Assembly: GCA_031772625.1 (NCBI GenBank)
Contig: CM062810.1
Coordinates: forward strand, 449,810,014 to 449,874,013
DNA length: 64,000 bases
Direction of reading: 5' to 3'
Source of the DNA: Pinus tabuliformis
Lineage: Eukaryota; Streptophyta; Pinopsida; Pinales; Pinaceae
Shown here: one piece after another, positions 12,425 to 25,853 of the stretch
Layout of the letters: every line of letters starts with the position of its first letter
Numbering within the stretch: the first letter of the stretch is position 1
The notes under the pieces: model-generated
The model's database searches: none
What the model was told of the DNA's origin: nothing
What the model saw: only the letters and a program-made list of their open reading frames with translations
Program-made: the position numbers and the translations under genes

Positions 12425-13541
12425 GTTTCTATGGATTTTGTAGGAGGTATTCCTTTATCAAGGAAAGGTCATGATTATTTGTATGTAGTTGTGGACAGGT
12501 TCAGCAAGATGTACATGTCAATGCCTTGTAAAAAGCAAATTACAACTGAACAAATAGCTCAACTTTTCTTTCAAAATGTATGGGTTCATTTTGGATTACC
12601 TATTTCTATTGTAAGTGATCATGATTCTCAATTTGATGGGAATTTTTGGTCAAGTTTATGGAACTTGAAAGACACCAAGTTGAAGAAAAGTACAGCCTTT
12701 CATCTGCAAACAGATGGTCAAACTGAAGTGGTTAACATGATAGTCATTCATTTTCTAAGAGGATATTGCAGCAAACATCCTAAGTTGTGGGATGAACAGT
12801 TGCATTATATTTAGCATGCTTACAACCGAGAAAAACACTCTTCTACTCTAACTTCGCCTTTTGAGGCATGTCTTGGTTATTTGCCTAAATCGCCTTTGGA
12901 TTTCATATTTGAGAAAGATGTAGTTGTAGATGGACATAGTGACATAGACAGAGCAAATAAATTCATTGAGAAAATTCAGTTGATTCACCAAACAGTTCAA
13001 GAACAACTAGAAAAGAGTCAAGGCAAGTATAAGGCAAGGCATGATAAGCATCATGTGGATCATCAGTTTCAAGTAGGTGATGAAGTTTGGCTTTACATTA
13101 GCAAGGAAAGGCTTCAAGGTGAAGGTAAAAAGTTGAAACCAATTCGTTATGGTCCATTTAAAATTCTAGAAAATATTGGTAATAATGTTGTCAAGCTTGA
13201 CTTGCCTTCATATATGAAAATCTATTTCGTTGTTAATGCTGAAAATTTGAGATTATATGAACCTCCTTTTATTAAAGATCAAGGAGAGAATGTTCAAATT
13301 CCATCTATTGAAGACTTTTCTCCAGAATTCGTTGATGTGCTTCAGGAAGACGCTATACTTGACAGAAGGACAAGGACAATAAAAAGGGGAAGTATTGATT
13401 ATCTTCAGGTGGGTCTCAAAGATACACATCCATAAAAGGCCAAATGGATTGAAGTGGGGAAGGTGAGGGAACAATACCCTCGTCTGTTCAATAAATGAAA
13501 CTGATCATTTTGGGATCCAAAAGGCTTCCAGTGGGGAGGAG

Positions 13542-14754
13542 TGATCAGGTGCTCAGAATTATGCTCAAAAATCAAAGAGTCATAATCTTGTCAAAATCAG
13601 CTTCAAATTGAAGATCTCGTCATTTTGAATCCAACGATGTGAACGTCACTCAAATCCGAGTTCATATGAAGAAGTTAGAGCAAGTCAAAGTTCAAATTTG
13701 ACTTACCTACATGGCAGGATTGGGATGATGTGGCAAGGTCTTTAGCAAATAAGGATGCACCAAGTGGCAGCCCACCATTGACCATCGTAAATCTCATATT
13801 GCAGCGGTAGGTGAAAAAGGTGTCTCAAATCGTCCCCCAGTAGGTTGGGTTGCGATGCGATCAAATCGCAATCGCAATTGGTGAAAGGGATCGGCGAACA
13901 GGTATCAGCCCCAGCACCGGCACAGTTTTAGTTCCGGATGCAATATGTTATTATGTTGCATTTTTATGTTCTAGTGGGTCCATGATATGGCATTGCAAAT
14001 GTTTCGTTGTGTTAAATAGCCCATAGCCAATTACTGAATGCGAGGAGCAATAAGACCTAGGACGCGATGGTTCTTTATGCCACAGTTTAATATTTCGTCG
14101 AGTCCGCCTATATCACATCGTAGTGTTCCGCCACTAAAACAAGACCTTTCACCCACTTGAACTCGTGGATTATGATTTGCGATATGGCCGACAGGATATG
14201 GCCCACAATGCGGAGAAATTCTTGCCCAATTAGCTGATTTTTGGGCTAATTTGTAGTTTTCTGCTGGATTTTGAGCACTTTTTGGAAAGAATAGTGGGAG
14301 AACTGGGAGAAGTCATAACTCCTTCAGTTTTTATCCAAATTTGATGCAAAAATAATCAATCCTAGTAGTTTTGAGTATTCTGAACTCATTGAGACATGTT
14401 TAAAAGGCATCTAAGCATTGTAAACACACTTTTGATGTGATTTGAGCATAATAGAGAGGCCCAAGACATTGGAAGCTGGACCAAGGAGGCATAGCCTAGG
14501 AGGGGTGAAATCCTTTATCATGTGCTTGTTTTGTGTTATATTTTGATGTTATTTATTGTTATATTGTTGTTTTTCAGCATATGTTTTTATGTTAAACTGT
14601 TATAACATTTACATAAGAAACTCTCATGGGAATCTGTTAATTATGCAAAAGTTTTGAATGCTTAAGCACTTGAAAAAGAAAATGATAAGCATCTTGGGTT
14701 TATTTCTGAATGGAGAATTAGCACAACATTACTAATCTGCTCCAATTCAGATCA
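13542..14754 (+). repeat. Gypsy-1 3' LTR (1213 bp)
   Basis: This is the partner of 2158-3371. It is preceded by the polypurine tract GTGGGGAGGAG (13531-13541) and followed by the target duplication TGGGT. Confidence 0.97.
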
Positions 14755-14975
14755 TGGGTCCAAACCATATGGGCTACATTGAGGTCATCTTTGCTCCTTG
14801 AAAATTTTGATTTTCAAACAAATTTATCTATTTTTGGTTTTTTCCTCGCAGATGACTTCGTAACTATAATTTCTACTCAATTTTATCAAGAAAATAAAAT
14901 TTATGTCTATAAAAATATGGTGAATCTGACCGAGGCTTTAAATTTCATATTACTTTTCAACTAAGTCAACTAAAA
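14755..14975 (+). pseudogene. Rboh pseudogene copy B, piece 2 (EF-hand exon end and intron)
   Basis: This continues the EF-hand exon of copy B after Gypsy-1: GPNHMGYIE, with the exon end at 14784 and the GT donor at 14785. Most of the intron, shared with copy A (1330-1521), follows. Copia-2 begins at 14976 after the duplication TAAAA, just ahead of the membrane exon. The intron can be translated in one frame for about 60 residues, but it shares position with copy A's intron and has no Rboh similarity, so I do not read it as coding. Confidence 0.8.
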
Positions 14976-15445
14976 TGTAGGTTTTAACCCCGTACAGAAA
15001 TTACCTGCATACGAATTCTAAAACACAGAAAATAAACAATGCAAGAACATAACACATAAAACACATATACACAAAGATTTTCCCCTGGATCCCAAAACCG
15101 GGACTACCAGTTTGATTTTTCATTATGTTCCTTTCAATGTTATAATACATATTTATACATGTCGAGGCATCCAATACCATGGACCGAAAACCATTGCGTC
15201 CAATACCATGCAAAGAAAACCATCGTGTCCAAAAACATGTGCGAAAATCATGCACAAAACCATAGGTGGGTCTGCCCATCCTAACATAGGGTCCAAAACC
15301 AAAAGGGTACATCTCAAACCTCCTATGACCCTCCCCCCCCCCCCTGCTACACAATCAACGCAACGAAGGGGGGCTCTGCTCCCCCCTCTAACCCCCCGGT
15401 TAACTACGTGGGCTAGTCATGGAAAGAATATAACACAACCCAACA
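14976..15445 (-). repeat. Copia-2 3' LTR (470 bp)
   Basis: It begins TGTAGGTTTTAACCCC and ends ACCCAACA on the plus strand. It matches 25383-25853, apart from length differences in the middle and in the GC-rich hairpin block (about 15330-15400). Confidence 0.96.
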
Positions 15446-18400
15446 TTCTCCCACTTGTTTTTTTCTTTCCACAAGGGGCCACAAGAGAGCATAGTCATTT
15501 TTCCAACCCTGAAACGCCCATTGTCTCTCTACACCAAGAGAAATTCTCAGAGCTCACAGATTTTGTCAATGCATCTGCAGTATTCTTCAAAATGTCCACC
15601 TTTACCAGCAACACCTTTTTGTCTTCTATCATACCCCTCACAAAGTGATATTAAACATCAATGTGCTTTGTCTTTGAATGATATCTGGGGTTCTTTTCCA
15701 AGAAAATTGCACTTTGGCTGTCACAGTCTATACTTATAGTTCCTTATACTAACCCCATACTTGAACACAATCTCTGCAACCAAACTACTTCCTTGCTTGC
15801 ATGAGTGGCTGCCATGTATTCTGCCTCTATAGTTGATAGTGCCACTACAGATTGTTTCTTACTCATCCAACTAACTGCACCTCCAAATAGGTTAAACACA
15901 TACCCACTTGTAGATCTTCTTTGATCCATATCTCTAGCCCAGTCTGCATCAACAAAGCCACGAATATCCAACATTTTGTCCAATTCTGATCTTCCTTGGT
16001 AGCACAAACCATAATCACTAGTGCCACACAAATATCTGAAAACCCGCTTCACTGTTGTCCAGTGCTCCTTCCCTGGTTTTGACATAAACTTGCTCAATAC
16101 TCCCACTGCATGTGCAATATCTGGTCTAGTACAGACCATTGCATACATCAGGCTATCGACTTCACTTGCATATGGAACATGGGACATGTCCTCTTCCTCT
16201 TATTGTGTCTTGGGACACTGTTCAGCAGATAACCTCACACCTACAAGAATAGGAACCTTCACCGGTTTACTATCCTACATATTAAACCTCTGCAGTATTG
16301 TCTCGACATACTTCCTTTGGTTTAACCAGAGCTTCCTCTTTGCCCGATCTCTTTTAATTTCCATGCCCAAAATATAGTTTGCAGCACCAATATCTTTCAT
16401 GTCAAATTTGGAGGACAATTGGGTCTTCAAATCCTAGATAATTTCTTTGTCATTTCCAACCAGCAACATATCATCCACATACAAGACCAGATAAATAACA
16501 CGGTCACCAATTAATTTAAAATACCCACAATGATCTGCTTTGCTTCTAGTGAAGCCAAGTCCCCGTATAAATGTATCAATTTCTGATACCACATCCTTGG
16601 TGATTGTTTTAACCCATACAGAGACTTCTTTAACTTGCATACCAGTTCTTTCTTACCCTTCACCGCAAAGCCTTTAGGTTTCTTCATGTATATTTCCTCT
16701 TCCAGATCCCAGTGAAGAAATGTTGTCTTCACATCCATCTGTTCTACCTCAAAATCAAAAGCAGCAGCAACAGATAAAATTAATCTAATAGAAGTTACCT
16801 TGACAATGGGAGAAACAATATCACCAAAATCAATTTCCGACACCTAGGAATAACCTTTTGCTACCAACTGAGTTTTGTATTTCTCCACCTTTCCTTCTGT
16901 GTTTGTCTTCTTCTTGAACACCCATTTGCTGCCAATGGGTTTCCTTCCAGCCGGCAACTCCACCAGATCCCAAGCCTCATTTTTGTGCAAAGATGTCATT
17001 TCATCAACCATGGCCTCTTTCCAGAGTTTGCCATCCTCTGAATCTACTGCTTCCTTCACAGTTTTGGGATCATCGTCAGTAATAGATAAAGCAAAATTTG
17101 AATAGAAAGCAGATGGACTATACCTTTCTGGCTGCCTTCTTTCTCGAACTGATCTTCTCACACCCAGAGTTTTTGGCTCTTCATCTTCTGATTCCTCCTC
17201 TACTGTAGAGTTTGATTCTTCCTCCTTAAGCTCAAACTCTATCTTCTTAGGTTCCTTTGGTTGGACTTCATGTTTAATAACATCTTTTACCTCTATGAAC
17301 ACCACATCTCGGATGTACACAACCTTTCGTGTGACTGGGTTCCAAAGCTTATAACCCTTTAAACCATCCTTATACCCAATAAAGATGCACTTTTCAGATT
17401 TACTATCCAACTTGGTTCATTTCTCCTTTAGAACATGTACATATGCATCACATCCAAATACCCTCAGATCTGAAAGAGAGGGTTTCTTTCTAGTCCATAC
17501 CTCTTGTGGAGTCTTATCCTCCAATGTTGATGAAGGTGACCTATTGACCAGGTAACATGCAATATCCATCGCCTCTACCCAGAATTCTTGTCCTAACCTG
17601 GCACCATTGAGCATGCTTCTTGCCCTTTCCATCAACGTCTTATTCATTCTTTCTGCAACTCCATTTTTCTTAGGTGTATATGGATTAGTCTTCTGTCATG
17701 TTATACCACACTTCTTACAGAATTCTTCAAATTCCTTGCTGCAAAACTCTCCACCATTATCTATCCTCAGCACCTTTATCTTCTTCTCTGTCTGATTTTC
17801 CACGAGAGCCTTAAATTCTTTAAACCTGTCAAAGGCTTCAAATTTCTTCTTAAGGAAATATATCCATGTATTCCTTGAGAAGTCATCTATAAATGATACA
17901 TAGTACACATACTTACCTAGTGATGGAACCTTCACAGGTCCAAACACATCACTGTGCACAAGTTCTAATATATGTTTCGCCCTCTTACTACCAGAGGGTA
18001 AACTCACCCGATTTTGCTTCCCATATACACAATTTTCACAGAAATCAAAATCTAGAGAGCTATTACTCATACCTTCTACCATACCTTTACCATGAAGTAT
18101 TCAAAGGCCCTTCTCTCCAATATGTCCAAGCCTTTGATTCCACAACATGGTCTTCTCTCCAGAGGCCCCTAGATTTTCTGCTCCACTTTCAAGAACGACA
18201 AAACTGTTGCACCCATCAATAACAGTGCTACCTTGCAGCTTCTACAGAGTTCCGATTCGAACTCCCCACATCAATACCAGTGCTCCCTGAACCACTTTGT
18301 AGGTATCCTTCTCGAACACTGTTTTTACACCTGCATCATCCAGCTTGCTTACAGAAATCAAATTTTTGGCCAATGCAGGAATATGTAGAACACCCGGAAG

Positions 18401-19191
18401 TGTTCTAACCCTTCCACCTTGCAACTTAAACTTTTCTTTTCTGATACCAATGATTCTAGCCTTCCTATCATCCCCTAAGAAGACATCACCACCATCGTAT
18501 TTCTCATACTCACAGAACCACTCTCTATGGGGAGTGAAGCGAAAGGATGTACCTGAGTCAATCAACCATGCCTCATGATCTACATGTGTACTTGAAGAAG
18601 CCAAGTATACATCCCCACCTTCATCTGAGGTGGTTTTCACCTAGGTAGAAGGAGCATCATTAGATCCCTTTCCTTTATCAAGAGCTTTAGATTTATAGTC
18701 CCTTTTGTAGTGCCCTTCCTTTCTGCATTTCCAGCACACCACCTTTATAGGTTTTCCTGGAGATTTAGATCTCCCTCTAGATTTAGATCTCCCACTCAAT
18801 GACTTATTTTTTTTTCTATTCTGGGACCGTCCTCGTACAGACAAGGCATCACCATTCTGACTCTCCATATTTTTCCATCTCATCTCCTCCGTCAGCAAGG
18901 ATGAGACTATTTCATCAAACTGCAAGGCAATTGCATTGCTACCTATTGCAATAACTAGACTATCCCACGAATCTGGTAGAGAACACAACAAATTGATGCA
19001 CTTATCTTCATCTGAAATTTTAATATCAACAGATGCTAACTGACTTACCACAGTATTAAATGTGTTCAGATGCTCTGTCACCAAGTCTCCATCTTTCATG
19101 GTCAGGTTATACAGCTTTTTCCGTAAGAACAGTTTATTCACCAAAGACTTAGATTGGTACAAAGTCCCTAACTTGTCCCACTGTTGGGTCC

Positions 19192-19514
19192 CTATAATAC
19201 TAGTGATTACGCCATTACTATTGTAGTGGTACCCCTTATTAATATTTTTGTGCCCCTATTGTCCCCATATTGTTATTATTATGCCCCATAGAATCCCTCT
19301 ATTGTTATTTTTGTGGCTTTATATTATTATTGTTAGGTCAGCTGGGTTATATTGTGACTCCTTAGACTCCTATATATAGAACGGAGGTTTTGTCATTTGA
19401 ATCATCCAAGAATTGTTCATTTATGTAATGTAAAGGAGGTTGCCCCCTCGAAGAGGCTGAATTCTAAGGCGTTGATCTATCTTTTCTATCTTTTCTTGAG
19501 CTGGTTTCATAACA
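19192..19514 (+). repeat. Gypsy-2 5' LTR (323 bp)
   Basis: It begins TGTTGGGTCC and ends CATAACA, and matches 24677-25009. A TATA-box-like CTATATATAGA lies near 19370, about 145 bp before the LTR end, where an LTR promoter would be expected. Confidence 0.96.
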
Positions 19515-22500
19515 TTTGGTATCAAAGCTTTGGATTCTAGGGTTTTGCTGCTCCAAACAGGTCATTGTGGCATTTTCGCTATAACTTTTTTTCTGTTACG
19601 TTTAAGAAGCGAGCAAAAAAACCCATTTGAGACGAAATCGCACTGAACCTTGGATCCGAAATTCAGAGCTTTTCGCGCTATATTTGCGGAGATATGATCT
19701 GAGAAAGTTGGTCTTTTTGAAAACTCCTGAATTACATTCCAAACAGGTGACCTGGGGAAAATCATCATAACTTTCTCTCTGGGCATCAGATTGAAATTTT
19801 GTAAGAAGGTACAGAAAGAGGACGGACTATAGTTTCTTGTATATATTTTTCAGAGCCAAAGGTCGAAACAGGGACACGTGGCACGTCATACAAGTTCGCT
19901 CTACTGAATTAGTCAATAATCAGGTCACTGTGGAATATTTGGCATAACTCTTCATTGGAGAATCCAATTGGGGTCAGACTGGTGGCATTGGAAAGAGGAC
20001 ACAGAAGGCTACTGCAGGTCACAATTTCAGAACTGGATGATCTGAAATTACAGAAATACATCAGAGGCAATATCGAGCTCCTACAAAGTGAAAAAAGGTG
20101 TGTAGATTTTTTAAATTTTTTCTTAAGCTTGGTTTGAAAAATTATTTTGAAGGAATTCAAAGGGCATAGTAGAGCATTAGTATCGATAACTGATGCCCCG
20201 AGGAAAGAAAATGAAAACACCTAGTAAGCAATCTGAAAGCTCTAGCATGACTCATGAAGAAGAGGAAGAAATGCTACATGATATATCAAAATTACAAGAC
20301 CAAGTGCAACAAATTTCACTCTCACAAAAGCTAACAAAAGATAAGATAAATGGCATGGAATCTAAGATAAAGGGCGTGGAAGCCAAGATTGACGATTTGA
20401 AGATAGATTTGAAGGCAAATTTGATAAATTTTCTACAAGAAATACTTACTAATGGTGAAAGGAGAGTAAAGGAAAATCATGATGCGAACAAAGGAAATGT
20501 TAATCATGATTCCATAGACTCTAATGTTGGATCGAAGACGCACCATATTCCAAAAATCGATATGAGGAAGTTTGATGGCAAGGATCCCCCAACATGGATA
20601 TTACAGATGGAGCAATTTTTCGATCTCTATAATGTGCAAAAGACACAAAAGGTACGTATTGCAACTTTATATTTGGAACCAAATCAGTTTGTATGGTATC
20701 AATGGCTTTTCTCTCGTAAACAATTTATCACTTGGGCAATTTTTATGGAAGAATTGATAGCACATTATGAGGATACAAAAAGCAACACTTTTTTTAGCCA
20801 ATTGATAAGTCTCAAACAAAAGGGTTCAATAATGGAGCACATTGAGGAGTTCCAAAAATTGAACATAAGGGTAAAAAATATTCTAGAGGAGCATAGGATT
20901 GATGTGCACATAGGGTCTTTAAAGGATAATATCCAACATGATGTTCGCCTTTGGGAACCTGATTCATTAGAGAAGGCATTCAGGTTAGCAAGAAAAATGG
21001 AAAGCAAAATTATGGCAACCAGGAAGCATACCACTCACAACTATAAAGACGGAAGTGTTGTTGTTGCTAGTCTTCCACAACCTATAAGGTTGACACCACA
21101 ACAATTGGAAGAAAAAAGAGAAAAAGTGCTTTTTTATAGTTGTGATAGAAAATACACTAAAGGTCATAAGTGTGCTGAGAAGAAATTATTCTACATAGAT
21201 TGTGAAGAGGAAGAAGAAAAGGAGCAAGAAAGGTCAAAAGAAGAGCCTGATATACTCCAGGAACAAAGCCTAGATGAAGAACAAATGAATCCGACCATAT
21301 CTTGTAATGCATTGGCGGGAATTACCACTCCTCAAACCATCAAGATAGAAGGACAAATCAAGAAGAAAAAGGTAATAGTGTTGATTGATTCAGGAAGTAC
21401 CCACAATTTTATTCATTGTAAGGTAGCAAAAGAATTGAATTGCTTCTTATATCCAGCACCAGAGTGTCAAGTGATAGTTGCAAATGGAGGAACAATAAAT
21501 TGCTCTAGAAAGTGCCATAATATCAAGCTATCCATGGGAGAATATGTATTTACTAGCCCAATGCTTTCCATTCCAATGGGAGGTGCTGATGTTGTATTAG
21601 GAGTCCAATGGCTACAATCCTTGGGTACAATAGCTTTTAATTTTCAAGAACTTTTCATGAAATTTTCTGTGGAAGGAAAGGAAGTTGAATGAAGGGGTAT
21701 TGCAGGGAAACCGGGAAAGATAATAAGCTCTAACGGTATGACAAAGCTTCTAAAAAAGGAACAACGAGGCGTAATTACACAATTATGTTCACTAGATGTT
21801 TCCACATCGAATTCATCTATTTCTCCAGATCTCCAAAAAGTCTTGGAAAAGCATTCCAAGGTATTTGAGACTCCCAAAGGTCTCCCACCTATTCGTGATC
21901 ATGATCATGCTATTCATCTGATTCCAGGAAGTGTTCCTCCAAACATCAAGCCGTACAGATATCCCTATGCCCAAAAGAGTGAAATTGAACGTATGGTTGC
22001 AGAAATGCTAGAGGCTGGTATAATTCAACCGAGTCAAAGTTCTTTCTCTGCTCTAGTATTATTGGTGCAGAAGAAGGATGGATCATGGCTCATGTGTCCG
22101 GATTATAGGGAGCTCAACAAGCTCACTATTAAAGATAAGTTTCCCATTCCTGTCATTGATGAATTACTGGATGAATTGCATGGATCAATTTACTTCACCA
22201 AGTTGGATCTTCGTTCAGGATATCATCAAATCAGAATGAAGACTGAAGACATTCCGAAAATATCATTTAGAACTCATGAGGGTCATTATGAATTTTTGTT
22301 CATGCCTTTTGGCCTTACCAATGCACCTTCAACATTTCAAGGTTTGATGAATTCAATTTTCAAACCATTCCTTAGAAAAATTTTGTTAGTATTTTTTGAT
22401 GATATACTAATCTACAGCAAGTCTTGGAAGGATCATGTTGAACATGTTGATAGGGTGCTACAACTATTGGAGGAGAAACAATTATATGCAAAAAGATCCA

Positions 22501-24676
22501 AATGTTTCTTTGGAGTACAAGAGGTGGAATATCTGGGTCATATTGTATCTCATGAAGGAGTTAAGGTAGAACCTAGCAAAATTAAAGCCATTAAGGAATG
22601 GAAAATCTCCACATCCATAAAGCATCTGCGAGGATTTCTTGGGTTGACAGGGTATTATCGCAAGTTTGTTAAGAATTATGGGAGAATAGCAGCACCTCTA
22701 ACAACACTATTGAAGAAAGATGCATTTTCATGGACTCCAGAAGCAACAAAGGCCTTCGAACATCTTAAAGAGGCAATGTTCCAAGCACCTGTCTTAGCTA
22801 CACCGAACTTCACAAAAACCTTTATTGTGGAATGTGATGCTTCAGGAAATGGAATTGGTGTTGTTTTAATGCAAGATGAAAGACCCATTGCTTTTGAAAG
22901 TCGTCTAATCAAGGGAAAGTTTTTACACAAAGCTATTTATGAGAAGGAAATGTTGGCAATACTCCATACACTTAAGAAATGACGACCCTACCTAATGGGA
23001 AGACACTTCAAGGTGAAAACGGATCATGATAGCCTTAAATACTTTTTAGAACAAAGATTATCCTCTGAAGAGCAACAAAAGTGGGTCACAAAGATGTTGG
23101 GTTATGACTTTGAAATCATCTACAAAAAAGGGAATCAAAATGTGGTGGCAGATGCACTCTCAAGAAAGGATGAGGATGTGGAAGCATTGTTGTGTGCCAT
23201 TTCTATTATCCAACCAGATTGGATAAATGAAGCAAGGGAGGAATGGAAGAATGACGAAGAAGTGTGGGCACTTATTCAAAAGTTACAACAAGATTCCAGT
23301 ACGTCGGATACATTTAGCTAGAAAAATGATTCGTTATGGTACAAAGATCGCTTATACCTCTGTAAGAATTCCCAGCTAAAACAAAAGATTCTTATGGAAT
23401 TGCACACTTCTCCCTTAGGAGGGCACTCGGGATTTTTAAAAACTTACCACAGGGTTAAGAAGGAATTTTTTTGGGATGGCCTTAAATCAGATATTCAAAA
23501 GTTTGTGGCGGAATGTTTGGTTTGCCAACAAAATAAAGTTGAAACAATTAAGACACCGGGTCTATTACAACCTTTATCCATTCCAAGCCAACGTTGGGAG
23601 GAGGTTTCAATGGATTTTATCACAGGTTTACCCAAGTCTGAGGGAAAGAGTGTCATCATGGTGGTAGTTGACAGACTTACCAAGTATGCACACTTTTGTG
23701 CATTATCACATCCATTTAAAGCCAGTACAATTTCTACTGCATTTATGGAAACAATTCAAAAGCTACATGGAAACCCAAAGATTATTGTAAGTGATAGAGA
23801 TCCCATTTTCACTGGAAATTTTTGGACAGAATTATTTTCTTGTCTTGGTACTCAGTTAGCTCATAGCTCATCTTATCATCCTCAATCTGATGGGAAAACT
23901 AAAATAGTAAACAAATGTTTGGAAGGATATCTTTGTTGCTTTGTATCTGATAAACAGACACAATGGGTCAAATGGTTGCCTCTGGCTAAATGGTGGTATA
24001 ACACTTCCTTCCATACAGCAACAAAAATGACCCCATTTATGGCACTTTATGGGTATCAGCCACCATCCATCACATCATATTTAAGAGAAAATTCTAAGGT
24101 TCAAGCAGTGGAACATCACATCGAACATCAACAACAAGTCCTCCAACTCTTAAAGGATAACCTCGTGTTGGCACAGAATAGAATGAAACAACAGGCAGAT
24201 CAACATCGCAGCGAAAGAAGTTTTGATGTAGGTGATTGGGTATTCCTACAGCTACAACCATATAAGCAAATGTCCCTCAAGCAAGCTAAGAAGGATAATA
24301 AATTATCACCAAAGTATTATGGTCCGTACAAGGTGTTGCAAAAGATTGGTACTATGGCATACAAATTGGAGCTTCCTGCAGCTTCTCGATTGCACCCAGT
24401 TTTCCATGTTTCATGTTTAAAGAAGGTTATAGGCGATAAGCTCCCAGTTCAAACAATATTTCCAGAACTTGACGAGGAAGGAAAAATTATATTGGAACCA
24501 GAAGCAATCACAGAAACAAGAACTCGACAGCTACGAAATCGATCAATTTCAGAGTATCTTATCAAGTGGAAGAACTTATCTGCTGAAGATTCCACATGGG
24601 AGGATGATAATTTTATACAGAAGCATCCAGAACTAATCAAGCATTGAGGACACCACTTTTTTGGAGGAGAGGGGCA

Positions 24677-25009
24677 TGTTGGGTCCCTATAATACTAGTG
24701 ATTACCCCATTACTATTGTATTTGTACCCATTATTAATATTGTTGTGCCCCTATTATCCCCATATTGTTATTACTGTGCCCCATAGAATCCCTCTATTGT
24801 TATTTTTGTGCCTTTATATTATTATTGTTAGGTCGGTTTGGTTATATTGTGACTCCTTAGACTCCTATATATAGAAAGGAGGTTTTGTCATTTGAATCAT
24901 CCAAGAATTGTTCATTTATGTAATGTAAAGGAGGTTGCCCCCTCGAAGAGGCTGAATTCTAAGGCGTTGATATATCTTTTCTATCTTTTCTTGAGCTGGT
25001 TTCATAACA
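24677..25009 (+). repeat. Gypsy-2 3' LTR (333 bp)
   Basis: This is the partner of 19192-19514. It is preceded by the polypurine tract and followed by the target duplication CCCAC, after which Copia-2 gag sequence resumes. Confidence 0.96.
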
Positions 25010-25382
25010 CCCACAAAGCCTTCGCCGTAGCTTCCCCTGATACATTCAGCAATACTAAATCTAAGACACACAATCGTATTGTGCTCTTTGCATTCCGATC
25101 CAACTTCTTCCATTCTTCATAGGACACTCCCGTCGGTTTAGTACCCGGATCTACCGCGATCCACTGATCTTTATCCACCAACAGATCCTCCATCTTGAAT
25201 TTCCACAACTCAAAACTCTGACCATTAAATTTCTCGATCTCTATCTTTCCACTGCTCGCGATCTTCTTTCACCACCAAAATCGATCACAGATCTCCCACT
25301 AAACAGGGTCTACCACAGGCCCGAGTGAAAACACTTAGCAACAAAGGCGTCCCCTTGAAGCTAAAATACCTCTGATACCAAA

Positions 25383-25853
25383 TGTAGGTTTTAACCCCGT
25401 ACAGAAATGACCTGCATACGAATTCTAAAACACAGAAAATAAACAATGTGAGAGCATAACACATAAAACACATATACACAAGATTTCCCTTGGATCCCAA
25501 AACTGGGACTACCAGCTTGATTTTTCATTATGTTCCTTTCAATTTTATAATACATATTTATACATGCCGAAGCATCCAATACCATAGACCGAAAACCATC
25601 GCGTCCAAAAACATGTGCGAAAATCATGCACAAAACCATAGGTGGGTCCGCCCATCCTAACATAGGGTCCAAAACCAAAATTTTCCGGGGCGCTGGACCC
25701 CATAGAGTGGGTTTACGGGTACACCTCAAACCCCATGTGACGCGCCCCCCTCGGCTACACAATCAGCACAACGAAGGGGGGCTTCGCTCCCCCCTTTAAC
25801 CCCCCAGTTAACTACATGGGCTAGTCATGGAAAGAATATAACACAACCCAACA
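25383..25853 (-). repeat. Copia-2 5' LTR (471 bp)
   Basis: This is the partner of 14976-15445. It holds a GC-rich stretch (about 25685-25810) containing GGGGGGCTTCGCTCCCCCC, a perfect hairpin-forming sequence. The copy at the other end has a slightly altered loop. Confidence 0.96.

Larger units (their letters stand above)
2158..14754 (+). mobile_element. Gypsy-1: Ty3/Gypsy LTR retrotransposon, broken
   Basis: A full-length structure bounded by LTRs that start TGATC and end GATCA, with the 5-bp target duplication TGGGT (2153-2157 and 14755-14759). Parts in Gypsy order: gag (about 3440-4350), zinc knuckle (about 4570-4620), aspartic protease with DSGSQANLI (about 4840-5220), reverse transcriptase (about 5480-6000), RNase H (about 6310-6720), integrase N-terminal part (about 6900-7130), integrase core (about 12425-12830) and a C-terminal, possibly chromodomain-like tail (about 13040-13500). 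Copia-1 is inserted inside the integrase region. Apart from that insertion the element is broken in more than ten places. LTRs differ by roughly 10% by eye, making it the oldest insertion in this nest. Confidence 0.96.
19192..25009 (+). mobile_element. Gypsy-2: chromovirus (Reina-like size), broken
   Basis: A plus-strand Ty3/Gypsy element nested in Copia-2, with target duplication CCCAC (19187-19191 and 25010-25014). It has short LTRs (19192-19514 and 24677-25009), a PBS TGGTATCAAAGC (19517-19528) and a polypurine tract GGAGGAGAGGGGCA (24663-24676). Parts: gag with a coiled-coil start and a cysteine motif, then protease with LIDSGSTHNFI (about 20193-21690); reverse transcriptase with FFDDILIYS and RNase H (about 21740-23320); and integrase with a C-terminal chromodomain, EYLIKWKNLSAEDSTWE (about 23390-24650). 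The chromodomain places it in the chromoviruses; the 5.8-kb size and about 325-bp LTRs fit the Reina clade. It has about three breaks. LTR divergence is about 4% by eye, younger than its host Copia-2. Confidence 0.95.
14976..25853 (-). mobile_element. Copia-2: Copia LTR retrotransposon, broken
   Basis: A minus-strand element in the intron of Rboh copy B. LTRs are 14976-15445 (3') and 25383-25853 (5'), with target duplication TAAAA (14971-14975 and 25854-25858). The primer site TGGTATCAGA is the complement of 25371-25380; the polypurine tract is the complement of 15446-15457. Parts from the 5' end: Gag start (about 25260-25010), Gag remainder with CCHC (19191-18640), protease with DSGTSFRFTP (about 18600-18500), integrase (about 18110-17420), reverse transcriptase with YVDDMLLVG (about 17100-16440) and RNase H (about 16190-15750). 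Gypsy-2 is inserted in gag. Apart from that it has roughly half a dozen breaks. LTR divergence is about 6% by eye. It is related to Copia-1 at protein level but has different LTRs. Confidence 0.95.

Noticed and set aside
14779-14964. Open frame over the Rboh intron (DDFVTIISTQFYQENK) as an extra exon
   Set aside because: It lies at the intron position in both tandem copies, has GT and AG at the expected edges, and shows no Rboh similarity. The copies also differ in ways that do not favour coding.
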